Positions 1 through 5,823 of a DNA stretch of 44,515 nt are shown here, piece by piece. Location of the stretch: assembly GCA_017428925.1 (NCBI GenBank), contig JAFRPY010000041.1, positions 1 to 44,515 on the forward strand, in the 5' to 3' direction. The notes below the pieces were generated by a model. The model was not told where the DNA came from. It searched no databases and worked only from the letters and a program-made list of their open reading frames with translations. The position numbers were made by a program, and so were the translations under genes. The DNA is from Prevotella sp. (GTDB lineage Bacteria > Bacteroidota > Bacteroidia > Bacteroidales > Bacteroidaceae). Each line of letters opens with the position of its first letter. Positions within the stretch are counted from its first letter, which is position 1.

Positions 1-102
1 GACAAGAAAATAGCATCAATACAGGCCAAAATCAACAGAAGACCAAGGGAAAAATTAAAATTCCTCACACCTAATGAGGTCTTTTTCAAACATTATGCCT
101 AA
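1..102 (+). CDS. IS30-family transposase, C-terminal end (5' part outside window)
   Basis: Reading from base 1 in frame gives about 33 residues ending at a TAA at 100-102, with the segment INRRPREKLKFLTPNEVFF. This resembles the C-terminal end of IS30-type DDE transposases, which close with an 'N-x-RPR-x-x-L-x-F-x-TP-x-E-x-F' stretch after the catalytic Glu. The catalytic residues lie outside the window. The insertion sequence should end shortly after the stop; its terminal inverted repeat probably falls around 105-150, but the other end cannot be seen to confirm it. Family by motif: fairly sure. Intactness: unknown. Confidence 0.75.
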   Translation, partial: DKKIASIQAKINRRPREKLKFLTPNEVFFKHYA

Positions 103-184
103 CTTTGCAGGAAACTTGCACTTGCTGGTTGACTCTATACACGTCAAAAAGTTGTGTGAAGAGATGCAAATAATCCTCGAAATA

Positions 185-216
185 TTTGGATATATCAAAA
201 TATATGTTTATCTTTG
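185..216 (+). promoter_or_regulatory. Bacteroidetes-type promoter without a downstream ORF
   Basis: TTTG at 185-188, a 20-base spacer, then TATCTTTG at 209-216: an exact match to the Bacteroidetes primary sigma consensus TTTG-N19-21-TAnnTTTG. Transcription would start near 222. No convincing ORF follows; the structured segment at 221-360 does. Confidence 0.75.
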
Positions 217-220
217 CAGC

Positions 221-360
221 GTGAAAGGTGGAACCAAGTAGAGCCACGATGTGCGGAACGGTGGCATCTGCGCGATGATGAGCAATTCGACCTTGCCGCT
301 TGGTTTCATTCACATTATAACTGACCGCTTGACTCTCAAAGAGTTGGCGGTCAGTCTATA
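221..360 (+). ncRNA. Candidate structured small RNA
   Basis: Starts at the expected transcription start of the 185-216 promoter. Long-range pairing closes the segment: GTGAA (221-225) with TTCAC (309-313), and GAACCAAG (231-238) with CTTGGTTTC (299-307). A 9-bp hairpin at 320-355 follows, then a weak T-rich run. Short reading frames across it have no recognisable protein features. I do not recognise the family. It could also be the leader of a lost gene or the flank of the IS30 element. Promoter and structure are visible; function is inferred. Confidence 0.5.
320..355. terminator. Hairpin, probable terminator
   Basis: ACTGACCGC (320-328) pairs perfectly with GCGGTCAGT (347-355). It lies immediately after the stop codon of the minus-strand gene at 356-808 and at the 3' end of the plus-strand RNA candidate, so it could serve either. 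Flanking T-runs are short on both strands, so efficiency is uncertain. Confidence 0.55.
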
Positions 361-808
361 TTTTGATGTATCGCCTGCCGTTGAATTCTTTCTTGTCTGT
401 GCGGCGGGTGGCAGTGATGAAGTTTACGAGTTTTACAATCTCTCGGCTAACCTTAATCTTGTAGTTCGGATGGACGATGAACTTTGATACGCCATTGGTG
501 TAGATGAAACATTCGCCGTCGTAGTACAAATCCATCTGATAGCGTTCTTTTGGAAAACGAATCAGTTCATCGCGCGAAACAACCAATCCTTTGGCATCTT
601 TTGACGCCCTCATGCAATGCTGTAGTTGCTTGGCACTTATATACAGACGGTCACTGCCCAACGTGACACCATTTGCTTGAGCAAATAACACCATACGCTC
701 TTCCACCTCACCGATGTCGAACGGTTGGATGGAAGAGTACCCCTTCTGCTGAATATCCGAAAGGACAGTGGCAATAAGTGTCTCTACTGATGGTGTTTCT
801 GCATCCAT
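356..808 (-). CDS. Conserved-looking hypothetical protein, 150 aa
   Basis: I chose the ATG at 808 (MDAETPS...). The frame is open further upstream, but that stretch crosses the promoter at 910-939 and is unlikely to be translated. The protein has no signal peptide or membrane segment. The second half is rich in beta-strand-like segments (YQMDLYYDG-CFIYTNG, then SKFIVHPNYKIK and VNFITATR) and ends RRYIKI. That pattern is loosely reminiscent of small BECR-fold nuclease/toxin domains found in phage and mobile DNA, but I see no decisive catalytic set and do not assign it. It stands alone between IS30 remains and Crp-gene debris, so it may be cargo of a mobile region. It is followed directly by the hairpin at 320-355. 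Confidence 0.65.
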   Translation of the reverse strand: MDAETPSVETLIATVLSDIQQKGYSSIQPFDIGEVEERMVLFAQANGVTLGSDRLYISAKQLQHCMRASKDAKGLVVSRDELIRFPKERYQMDLYYDGECFIYTNGVSKFIVHPNYKIKVSREIVKLVNFITATRRTDKKEFNGRRYIKI

Positions 809-909
809 TACACTTTGTCTATCGTAAACGGGTGCAAGGACGGTGCAAGCCGAATGCAGAGAGCTTGCTCTTTGCTGAGGCAAAGCCCGTTCTCGCAGCC
901 TTTTGGCTG

Positions 910-939
910 CAAAGGTACAAAAACTTATTGACATTCAAG
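910..939 (-). promoter_or_regulatory. Promoter for the 356-808 gene
   Basis: On the minus strand TACCTTTG (917 to 910) is preceded by CTTG (939-936) at an 18-base spacing, slightly short of the usual 19-21. It leaves a leader of about 95 bases before the ATG at 808. Confidence 0.5.
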
Positions 940-1028
940 CAGTCTGAGATAGAAATGTCACTTTCTGAAAGAAGTTTTTTATTCTCATTGAAGGGTTATG
1001 CTACGAAAGCATAAAAAGTGCCGAAATA

Positions 1029-1060
1029 TTTGGAGGTTTCAGAAAAACTTCTTATCTTTG
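1029..1060 (+). promoter_or_regulatory. Promoter firing straight into a terminator hairpin
   Basis: TTTG (1029-1032), 20-base spacer, TATCTTTG (1053-1060): exact consensus. The predicted start near 1066 lies only a few bases before the hairpin at 1072-1105. Confidence 0.7.
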
Positions 1061-1065
1061 CAGCG

Positions 1066-1116
1066 TTAATTCCTGGTAGTCCCTGAAGCAATTCAAACTA
1101 TCAGGTGTTATTTTTT
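1066..1116 (+). ncRNA. Candidate ~50-nt hairpin RNA ending at an intrinsic terminator
   Basis: CCTGGTAGT (1072-1080) pairs with ACTATCAGG (1097-1105, one G-U pair) and is followed by a T-run at 1111-1116. With the consensus promoter just upstream this predicts a transcript of about 50 nt that is nearly all terminator. A related unit lies at 8523-8605. It may be a real small RNA, an attenuator whose gene was lost, or a transcriptional roadblock. Confidence 0.45.
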
Positions 1117-1252
1117 AGGAAGGAGAACCCTTTAAGTCCCGACAGTCCCTAAGAAATCAAACTGCCGGGTATTGTTTTTTTATAAGACTTAACCCTGTTT
1201 TCTGCCTTCGAATGTGATGTCGCGGCGAATCTTGCTGATGGTGTTGGGGTGA
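1100..1252. repeat. Duplicated block, copy 1 (partner 8606-8758)
   Basis: From the right arm of the first hairpin through the second terminator and into the 3' end of the Crp-family gene, this block is nearly identical to 8606-8758 in the same orientation, with scattered substitutions. It shows the Crp-gene 3' end and its terminator were duplicated together. Confidence 0.75.
1138..1182 (+). terminator. Second tandem intrinsic terminator
   Basis: CCCGACAGT (1138-1146) and ACTGCCGGG (1161-1169) form a 9-bp stem (one mismatch) followed by a T-run to about 1182. The T-run is on the plus-strand side, so it terminates plus-strand transcription coming toward the minus-strand Crp pseudogene. The near-identical copy is at 8644-8687. 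Confidence 0.65.
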
Positions 1253-1256
1253 CGTT

Positions 1257-1289
1257 CTTTGCATGGCAAAGCGACCAGAGGTCGAGCGG
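1257..1289. repeat. Micro-insertion with double hairpin in Crp pseudogene
   Basis: Absent from the matching position of the copy at 8701-8864. It carries CTTTGC (1257-1262)/GCAAAG (1266-1271) and, directly adjacent, CGACC (1272-1276)/GGTCG (1280-1284). About 33 bp; edges good to a few bases. Confidence 0.65.
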
Positions 1290-1351
1290 AGAAACGAGGC
1301 GATGTCCTTCAAGTCGAGCCCAACAATGCCCGGGCAGCGCTGCATCAGCAG

Positions 1352-1383
1352 GATTCCCGAGCAAGCTCGCCTTACTCGTAGCC
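1352..1383. repeat. Micro-insertion, type shared with 1766-1797
   Basis: About 32 bp that the 8.7 kb copy lacks. It begins ATTCCCG, contains the palindrome GAGCAAGCTC and ends near CTCGTAGCCTTTCG. The insertion at 1766-1797 shares the ATTCCCG...CTTAC...CGTAGCCTTTCG frame, so the two are members of one dispersed family. Confidence 0.6.
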
Positions 1384-1560
1384 TTTCGTAGCGCTCGCAA
1401 GGCGTGGTGCGATGGAGGTCGATGTAGCGGGCACGATGCTGGTCGAGGATGTGCTCGGCGATGACGGCACGCAGTTCCGTTGTCTCCTTGCTCTGGTCGA
1501 AGTACTGCCTCATCTGTTCGCCCGTGACCCTGAGCATGCGGCTGGGCATCATCGCCACGA

Positions 1561-1606
1561 TTTGGTGCCCTCCACGAAACACTCGATAGTTTCGTGGACT
1601 CCTCCC
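1561..1606. repeat. Micro-insertion with 9-bp perfect hairpin
   Basis: About 45 bp absent from the otherwise matching copy at 3091-3318. CCACGAAAC (1572-1580) and GTTTCGTGG (1589-1597) pair perfectly around an 8-base loop. It shifts the reading frame of the pseudogene. Confidence 0.7.
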
Positions 1607-1765
1607 TCCTGCGCCGGACGCCCGTAGAGGAACGTCGGGTAATCGACCACAAACTCGCCCTCGAACGAAAACCATGTGATGTGTTCCCTGTCGTCGCTGA
1701 GGCCGTGCGTCACGTACTTGAAGCAACCCTCGGTGACATAAGCCAGCCACCGCGCCGGGTCGCCC

Positions 1766-1797
1766 ATTCCCGCTTACGCGCCTACCCGTAGCCTTTC
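1766..1797. repeat. Micro-insertion, same family as 1352-1383
   Basis: Interrupts the Crp frame between segments reading YRRGDQLER and GDPARW on the minus strand. Shares ATTCCCG...CTTAC-CG...CGTAGCCTTTCG with 1352-1383. No empty copy is present in the window, so the edges are inferred from the protein. Confidence 0.5.
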
Positions 1798-1887
1798 GCG
1801 CTCCAGTTGGTCGCCCCTGCGGTACATCACCGCCTCCCCCTCCCGCTCGCAGAATTCCCGCAGCGTCACCAGGTCAATACTCTCATT

Positions 1888-1957
1888 GCTGAAAATCCCG
1901 AGTAAGCGAGTGCAGACGAAAACTTGTTTTCAGTCAGCCGAGCGTGAGGGATTTATC
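1888..1957. repeat. Micro-insertion with palindrome, same family as 3227-3291
   Basis: About 70 bp separating the MEQRLD start of the Crp frame from FSNESIDLV. It contains the palindrome GAAAACTTGTTTTC (1918-1931) and ends with GCCGAGCGTGAGGGATTTAT. The 3.2 kb insertion ends with almost the same string. Confidence 0.6.
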
Positions 1958-1992
1958 CAATCTCTGTTCCATTTTGTGTGTGTATTATAGGG

Positions 1993-2886
1993 TCATTGCC
2001 ACAGCGGCTCGTTCTCCCAACCGCGGGGGAAGCCCATTTGCCTGGTGACGGTGTGCGGATAGGCTTTGAGAAGGCTTAATAGTCTGTCTTTGATGTGGCT
2101 GTTTGGCGTGATACTCTGTTCAAGATAAAGCAACGTACAAAGTTGAGCGTACAATTTCATCGGTCGTATATGCTGAGTATCAACCCACATAAACGGCAGT
2201 CGCCTTGGCAATTGAGGCATGGCGGGATAGCGGCGATTCCATGCACGGGCATGATGGGCACAGCAGTTGCGGAGAACGGTGAGACTACGCATCCAACTTT
2301 CCAGATAGGTGTACTGGGGCAGGCCGACGCTCTTTGCCACCTGCTTCTTCACCTCCACATCTTTCATGTTGGCATACAACTTCGAGAGATTGCCGAAGGA
2401 AACGACCTCCAGCGTCTTCCATACGGGAGGCATGGATGGGGTGTCGTACTTTGCAAAATGTTCCTGTAGGAATTCCTCTTTCGAGCGGCTGAGTTCTACT
2501 TGTATGCTGTCGAGGCAGGTCTGGAAGATACTGCGATTGTTGAACTGCGAGGCATCCATAAACCAGAATGCGCCATGTGACAGGGAGAAGAAATGAATGA
2601 TGCGTGTACGCAAGGCTACCTCTATGTCCTGTATGGCGGTGAAGATGATGGAACGCAGTTCGCGGTCGAATGTGTATAGCGAAATGACATCTTCGAGGCG
2701 AGGGCCGCTGGCAAATTGATGAGTAACCTCGTCTGTCTCGAAGATTCTCCAGTAACTTGCCAGACGGAAATAGCTGATAGAGGCGAGTTGCTTCAGAGCC
2801 GTGTCCTCATCATCGACGATGAGACCGCGTTGCTTCAGCATGGCAAGCTGGGTGGTGATGTCTGTTGGTTGCTTGTTATATCTCAT
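1993..2886 (-). CDS. abiF: AbiF-type abortive infection protein (Abi_2 family, two HEPN-like motifs), 297 aa
   Basis: The N-terminus MRYNKQPTDI..QLAMLKQRGL and the ISYFRLASYW segment (37-46) are hallmarks of Abi_2 (AbiD/AbiF) proteins. Two RxxxxH motifs are visible, R93-H98 and R206-H211 (LRNCCAHH), matching the two HEPN-like RNase motifs of AbiF; length is typical. Family knowledge: AbiF proteins are HEPN ribonuclease-like toxins tied to a conserved upstream non-coding RNA that acts as antitoxin, and they have been proposed as relatives of the Cas13 ancestor. That context is present here: a consensus promoter (2954-2985) and a structured leader (2888-2947) precede the ATG at 2886. The paralogue at 17160-18056 has the same arrangement. 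Toxicity of this copy is inferred, not shown. It sits within Crp-gene debris, suggesting recent movement. Confidence 0.85.
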   Translation of the reverse strand: MRYNKQPTDITTQLAMLKQRGLIVDDEDTALKQLASISYFRLASYWRIFETDEVTHQFASGPRLEDVISLYTFDRELRSIIFTAIQDIEVALRTRIIHFFSLSHGAFWFMDASQFNNRSIFQTCLDSIQVELSRSKEEFLQEHFAKYDTPSMPPVWKTLEVVSFGNLSKLYANMKDVEVKKQVAKSVGLPQYTYLESWMRSLTVLRNCCAHHARAWNRRYPAMPQLPRRLPFMWVDTQHIRPMKLYAQLCTLLYLEQSITPNSHIKDRLLSLLKAYPHTVTRQMGFPRGWENEPLWQ

Positions 2887-2887
2887 A

Positions 2888-2947
2888 CCCTTATAAATGA
2901 CGAAGTCCCGCCGTGGTACGCATTGTTAGGAGGCGTGGCGGGAACTG
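2888..2947 (-). ncRNA. Leader RNA of AbiF gene, abiF-RNA-like (copy 1)
   Basis: Between promoter and start codon the minus-strand transcript folds into an outer 7-bp stem, TCCCGCC (2943-2937) with GGCGGGA (2912-2906), enclosing a second stem GCGT/ACGC (2936-2933 with 2921-2918, written on the plus strand as ACGC...GCGT), with an asymmetric bulge that contains the conserved GGTAC string on the plus strand. The leader at 18060-18117 shows the same fold with different paired bases. The position and association match the abiF RNA motif known upstream of Abi_2 genes; the match to that family is by architecture, not by a covariance search. Confidence 0.65.
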
Positions 2948-2953
2948 TTGGTG

Positions 2954-2985
2954 CAAAGGTACTGCTTTTCTTTGGAATAGCCAAA
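2954..2985 (-). promoter_or_regulatory. Promoter for AbiF leader RNA and gene (copy 1)
   Basis: Minus strand: TTTG (2985-2982), exactly 20 bases, TACCTTTG (2961-2954). Predicted start near 2947, right at the structured leader. Confidence 0.75.
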
Positions 2986-3090
2986 CATTTTGATGGGAAA
3001 TGCTGTTTTGAGGCGTGTTTTTATGTCTTTTTTGCAGATTTCTCTAAAAAGGAATTGATTATGCCACTTTTTTCGTCGAAATAATCGACT

Positions 3091-3318
3091 GGTCGAAGTA
3101 CTGCCTCATCTGTTCGCCCGTGACCCTGAGCACGCGGCTGGCCATCATCGCCACGATGGTGGTCTGCGCCGGACGCCCGTAGAGGTGCGTCGGGTAATCG
3201 ACCACGAACTCGCCCTCGAACGAGAAAATCACTGTTTAGTGAGAGCCAAGCAAGCTCGCTTGCAATTGGCCGAGCGTGAGCGATTTATTCAACCACGTGA
3301 TGTGTTTCCTGTCGATTC
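3091..3318 (-). pseudogene. Internal fragment of the same Crp/Fnr-family gene (copy 3)
   Basis: Nearly identical to 1495-1690, covering only the middle of the sensor domain. It lacks the 1561-1606 insertion but carries its own 65-bp insertion at 3227-3291. The Crp similarity ends at about 3318, where the sequence switches to an unrelated lipoprotein fragment; on the left it ends at about 3090 near the AbiF-1 upstream region. There is no start or stop of its own. Confidence 0.8.
3227..3291. repeat. Micro-insertion with nested palindrome
   Basis: Absent at the matching place in copy 1 (near 1668). Contains GCAAGCTCGCTTGC (3250-3263), a perfect 14-bp palindrome flanked by GCCAA (3245-3249)/TTGGC (3266-3270), and CACT/AGTG at 3230-3241. 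Ends GCCGAGCGTGAGCGATTTAT, as the insertion at 1888-1957 does. Confidence 0.7.
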
Positions 3319-3319
3319 C

Positions 3320-3541
3320 CTAGGCGCGGATGTCGTTGAAGCTCAACCACGGCATGAAGAAGATGACGGTCTGTTCCGTCTGCTGTTCACGTATGGGTTC
3401 TTCGATTTCAAGCGAAGCGGCAGAGCCGATTACCTCTTCGTCGCCGCATGAGACAAAAACGATGAGGGTGAGCAGTGTGGTGATGATGTGGCGCCATTCC
3501 ACGATGTTATCAACATCGCAAAACCTTTCCTTCTTGTTCAT
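3320..3541 (-). pseudogene. 5' fragment of a clostripain-like lipoprotein gene
   Basis: From the ATG at 3541 the frame reads MNKKERF..., a hydrophobic stretch ending in the lipobox-like VSCG, then TVIFFMPWLSFND, which resembles the N-terminal strand (T-V-x-x-x-MPW) of Bacteroidetes clostripain-family (C11) lipoproteins. It stops after 73 residues at the junction with the Crp fragment, so the catalytic His and Cys are missing. The family call rests on a short match. It is a chimeric remnant at a recombination joint. Confidence 0.55.
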
Positions 3542-3573
3542 TGTTCTTTGTTTTTTATACGTTTTGTGCCGCA

Positions 3574-3666
3574 AAGTTACGAAAAGTCGCACAAATAAAC
3601 CCTCGGCAAGCCCGAAAATCGGATGCCGAGGGTGAAAGTCTCAACTTAGGTTAAGAGTTTTTGGGA
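3574..3666. repeat. 93-bp direct repeat, left copy (partner 7618-7710)
   Basis: Nearly identical, without indels, to 7618-7710 in the same orientation. It contains the terminator hairpin 3600-3632 and the last codons of the oxidoreductase gene. The two copies bracket about 4 kb holding the oxidoreductase, radical SAM, lipoprotein and sigma-barrel genes. Confidence 0.85.
3600..3632 (-). terminator. Intrinsic terminator after the oxidoreductase gene
   Basis: CCCTCGGCA (3600-3608) and TGCCGAGGG (3624-3632) form a perfect 9-bp stem with a small inner CCGA/TCGG stem. On the minus strand it is followed by TTTATTTG, and it lies 13 bases past the stop codon at 3646. Confidence 0.75.
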
Positions 3667-4731
3667 AGGAATGTTATTATGGTGCTCCAATGGAGTACTA
3701 TCTATGGATTGGAGAGCCTGTAACAATTCGTATGTACCTCTAACTGACATTAAGCCTGTGGTGACTTCAGCTTTTCCTTTTTCAACCTGGCTGATGAACG
3801 CTTCTATTTCGCTGTAGTAGCCCTGAGTGTAGACTTGGTTGTTCGCCAGAATGGGCGTGAAATTGTTGCGCTGAAAGAGGTATTCTACGGTGCGATTTTT
3901 CGTGCATAGTTTTTCTGCGGGGATGCCGAGAATGTTGGTGGGATTGGGCGTAAAGGTTAGTTCTTCCATTTGAGAGAGCCGGTAAATGCTGGAATGGGTG
4001 CAGACTTTCAGGGATTCTTCAGCAGTAGTCCAGGTGTATGCAGTTGAAAGTTCAAGGGTACCGACGATGTGCGGATGTTGGAGCATAAGGATGTAGGAGT
4101 CCTTGGTGACCTGTCGGCAGGCGAGGATTTCTGGCCTTCCGAACAGAAAACAAACGAGGTCGAGGGGATGGATGTAGAGATCGAGCAAAGCATTGCCTTC
4201 GGGATAGGTTCCAGTGAGATAATTCAGGTCGTAGTTGATAAGATGTTCTTTGCGGAGACGTTGCTTCAGTAGTTGAACGGCCGGGGCGTAGCGTTTCTGC
4301 AGTCCTGCCATTGCGACGGGCGAGCCATATTGCTGCTGTATGGCAATGAGCGTGTCGAGTTCTCCAAGTGTCTGGCAGGGTGGTTTCTCAATGAAAAGAG
4401 ACTTACCACTTTGCAGAAGTTGCGAGGCGATGGAGAAATGGGCCGACGGGGAGGCAGAAACGAATACGCCTTTAATGGATTCGTCTTTCAGAATCTCGTC
4501 AAGCGATGTCGTGCCTTTTACGCTTGGATATTTCCGCTCTATCAGCTTCGCCTTGCGCTCCGACGTGACGCAGATGTATTTCAAGGGAACGCCGAGGTAG
4601 TGCAATACTGGATAGAGATTGGTCAGCGAGTGTTGGCCCATACCCACGAAGGCATATTGATATTGGTACGTTTGGCGCAGGAAGCGCTCCGTGCGCATAC
4701 GCTTGAATCGGTTGATAAGTTCTTTTATCAT
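3646..4731 (-). CDS. Gfo/Idh/MocA-family oxidoreductase, 361 aa
   Basis: The start is the ATG at 4731, which overlaps the stop of the upstream gene as ATGA (4731-4728), so the two are translationally coupled; a longer frame exists but would run through the upstream gene. The N-terminal Rossmann segment YAFVGMGQHS, the FVSASPSAHF strand and the IEKPP motif are those of NAD(P)-dependent sugar/inositol dehydrogenases of the Gfo/Idh/MocA family. The C-terminal half is the alpha/beta substrate domain. The substrate cannot be read. Pairing with a SPASM-type radical SAM gene suggests modification of a sugar or envelope polymer, but that partner is now deleted internally. A strong terminator follows. 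Confidence 0.85.
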   Translation of the reverse strand: MIKELINRFKRMRTERFLRQTYQYQYAFVGMGQHSLTNLYPVLHYLGVPLKYICVTSERKAKLIERKYPSVKGTTSLDEILKDESIKGVFVSASPSAHFSIASQLLQSGKSLFIEKPPCQTLGELDTLIAIQQQYGSPVAMAGLQKRYAPAVQLLKQRLRKEHLINYDLNYLTGTYPEGNALLDLYIHPLDLVCFLFGRPEILACRQVTKDSYILMLQHPHIVGTLELSTAYTWTTAEESLKVCTHSSIYRLSQMEELTFTPNPTNILGIPAEKLCTKNRTVEYLFQRNNFTPILANNQVYTQGYYSEIEAFISQVEKGKAEVTTGLMSVRGTYELLQALQSIDSTPLEHHNNIPSQKLLT

Positions 4732-5129
4732 TGTATTGCTTTTAGATGATTTCGATATGTTTGCTTGGGGTCTGCCGTCCATTGATACGGGCCGTAGAAC
4801 TTTTCGACGAGCCACTTGGGCAGCAGCCGCTCGAAGTTGCGCACAAGGATGATGTCGTATTTGCGGTGGAAATTAATCCAGCACTCGTTGCAATGACGGG
4901 AGTAGCGACATTGGGTCTGACAAGTCGATGCTCCGTTGAAAATCTCGTCAAGCGATTGCTCATGGATATTCCCCACAGGTCGTTTCTGCCAGATGTTGCA
5001 GTGCTTGCACTTCGACTGACAGAGCGTAGTCGAGTAAATCATCAATTGCGATAGCCACTTGTGTCTTGGTCGCATCATGTTGTTCAGATAGAGCAGCCCG
5101 TTATAGGCATAATCATAAATACTATACAT
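4728..5129 (-). pseudogene. Radical SAM/SPASM protein with the core deleted (133 aa left)
   Basis: Residues 37-44 carry the radical SAM cluster motif CQSKCKHC. At about residue 52 the sequence jumps straight to GNIHEQSLDEIFN and the Cys-rich CQTQCRYSRHCNECW, which belongs to the C-terminal SPASM part of such proteins. Families of this layout are usually 300-400 residues, so about 200 residues of the TIM-barrel core (SAM-binding and active-site strands) are missing, while the frame remains open. It is most likely an in-frame internal deletion and enzymatically dead; a minimal two-cluster ferredoxin-like protein is a remote alternative. The stop overlaps the start of the oxidoreductase gene. 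A 17-bp inverted repeat sits just upstream. Confidence 0.75.
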
Positions 5130-5131
5130 AC

Positions 5132-5183
5132 CATTCGTTGCAATTTTGTTTTCTACTTATAAAGTCCAAAATTGCAACGAATG
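5132..5183. repeat. Perfect 17-bp inverted repeat upstream of the radical SAM remnant
   Basis: CATTCGTTGCAATTTTG (5132-5148) is repeated inverted at 5167-5183 with an 18-base A/T-rich spacer. It lies in the 72-bp gap between the lipoprotein stop (5202) and the radical SAM start (5129). No T-run follows on the minus strand, so it is not a standard terminator. It could be an operator, an mRNA hairpin or a scar of a small element. Confidence 0.8.
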
Positions 5184-5201
5184 ACTGCACAGGGCGGGAG
5201 G

Positions 5202-5753
5202 TTATTTCCTCAGTTTGCCTTTACTTTCCAAGTATTTCGTGAAGAGTTCCCAATGCACGGCGATCTTCAGGATGTTGGCCTTGACTGCATCGGAAACGAT
5301 GAACTGAAGGGGGTAGCAATCGTAGAGGTAGTAGTGGCCATCGTCGATTACCTCGCCGTCAATCTTCCCGCAGCAGAGTACAAGGTCGTCGAACATTTGG
5401 CTACAGATAAGACTGACGTGGGTGGCTCCACCGGAAAAGAGGTGTTTGCCACCGATATAGAAATCAATTCCGGCAAGCAACGGGATTTTTTCACGCAGCG
5501 GTTCCATCGTGTCACGGAAACGTATCTCACGGGTGGTGACGTTGAACCATTCAATATCATCCTCGGTAAAGAGGATTCCTGCGTCAGAGCGCGTTTCCGG
5601 CTGACCGATGCCACAGGCGTAGAGCGTACCTTCTGACACGGGACAAGTGGTAAAAGGTTTTTCGGGTTCGTTACCGTCGAGACTGCAGGCAGTCATCGTC
5701 ATGCTGGCTATGGCTATCGCCATCATCCAAGCGAAGGGTCTGTTGTGTTTCAT
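5202..5753 (-). CDS. Putative lipoprotein of unknown function, 183 aa
   Basis: MKHNRPFAWMMAIAIASMTM is a lipoprotein signal ending in the lipobox TACS (Cys about 23). The remainder is a small, mostly beta-strand-like globular domain with several cysteines (FTTCPVSEGTLYACGIG, SLICSQMFDDLVLCCG) and no motif I can name. It starts 70 bases after the sigma-barrel fusion gene and on the same strand, so the two are probably co-transcribed. By position it could be a surface or periplasmic partner of the barrel, which is inference only. Confidence 0.75.
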   Translation of the reverse strand: MKHNRPFAWMMAIAIASMTMTACSLDGNEPEKPFTTCPVSEGTLYACGIGQPETRSDAGILFTEDDIEWFNVTTREIRFRDTMEPLREKIPLLAGIDFYIGGKHLFSGGATHVSLICSQMFDDLVLCCGKIDGEVIDDGHYYLYDCYPLQFIVSDAVKANILKIAVHWELFTKYLESKGKLRK

Positions 5754-5823
5754 ATTCTTCAGAGTTTAAAATATTAGTCTCTCTATTTATATAGTCCGCC
5801 CGACATGGAAAAGACGGCATGGA

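Larger units (their letters stand above)
1189..1972 (-). pseudogene. Crp/Fnr-family transcription regulator, broken by several micro-insertions (copy 1)
   Basis: Pieces in different frames reassemble into a cyclic-nucleotide-binding-type sensor (segments SDDREHITWFSFEGEF, VVDYPTFLYGRP) followed by a Crp-type helix-turn-helix tail that reads DIASFLNVHPNTISKIRRD in the intact form, inferred from the 8701-8864 copy. The start is the ATG at 1972 and the stop TAA at 1191-1189. The reading frame is interrupted by hairpin-forming insertions at about 1257-1289, 1352-1383, 1561-1606, 1766-1797 and 1888-1957. The 8.7 kb copy lacks the first two and the 3.1 kb copy lacks the third, which gives direct empty-site comparisons. 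Small deletions are also present near 1250 and 1318. It cannot make a full protein. Family assignment is secure; the original regulated gene is unknown. Confidence 0.85.

Noticed and set aside
86-487. Short frames on both strands across the structured RNA candidate
   Set aside because: No promoter or domain fits them; the minus-strand frame runs back through the promoter and stems of the RNA candidate.
5132-5183. The 17-bp inverted repeat as an invertible phase-variation promoter
   Set aside because: The 18-base spacer is too short to hold a promoter and to be inverted by known Bacteroidetes invertases, and no recombinase gene is nearby.
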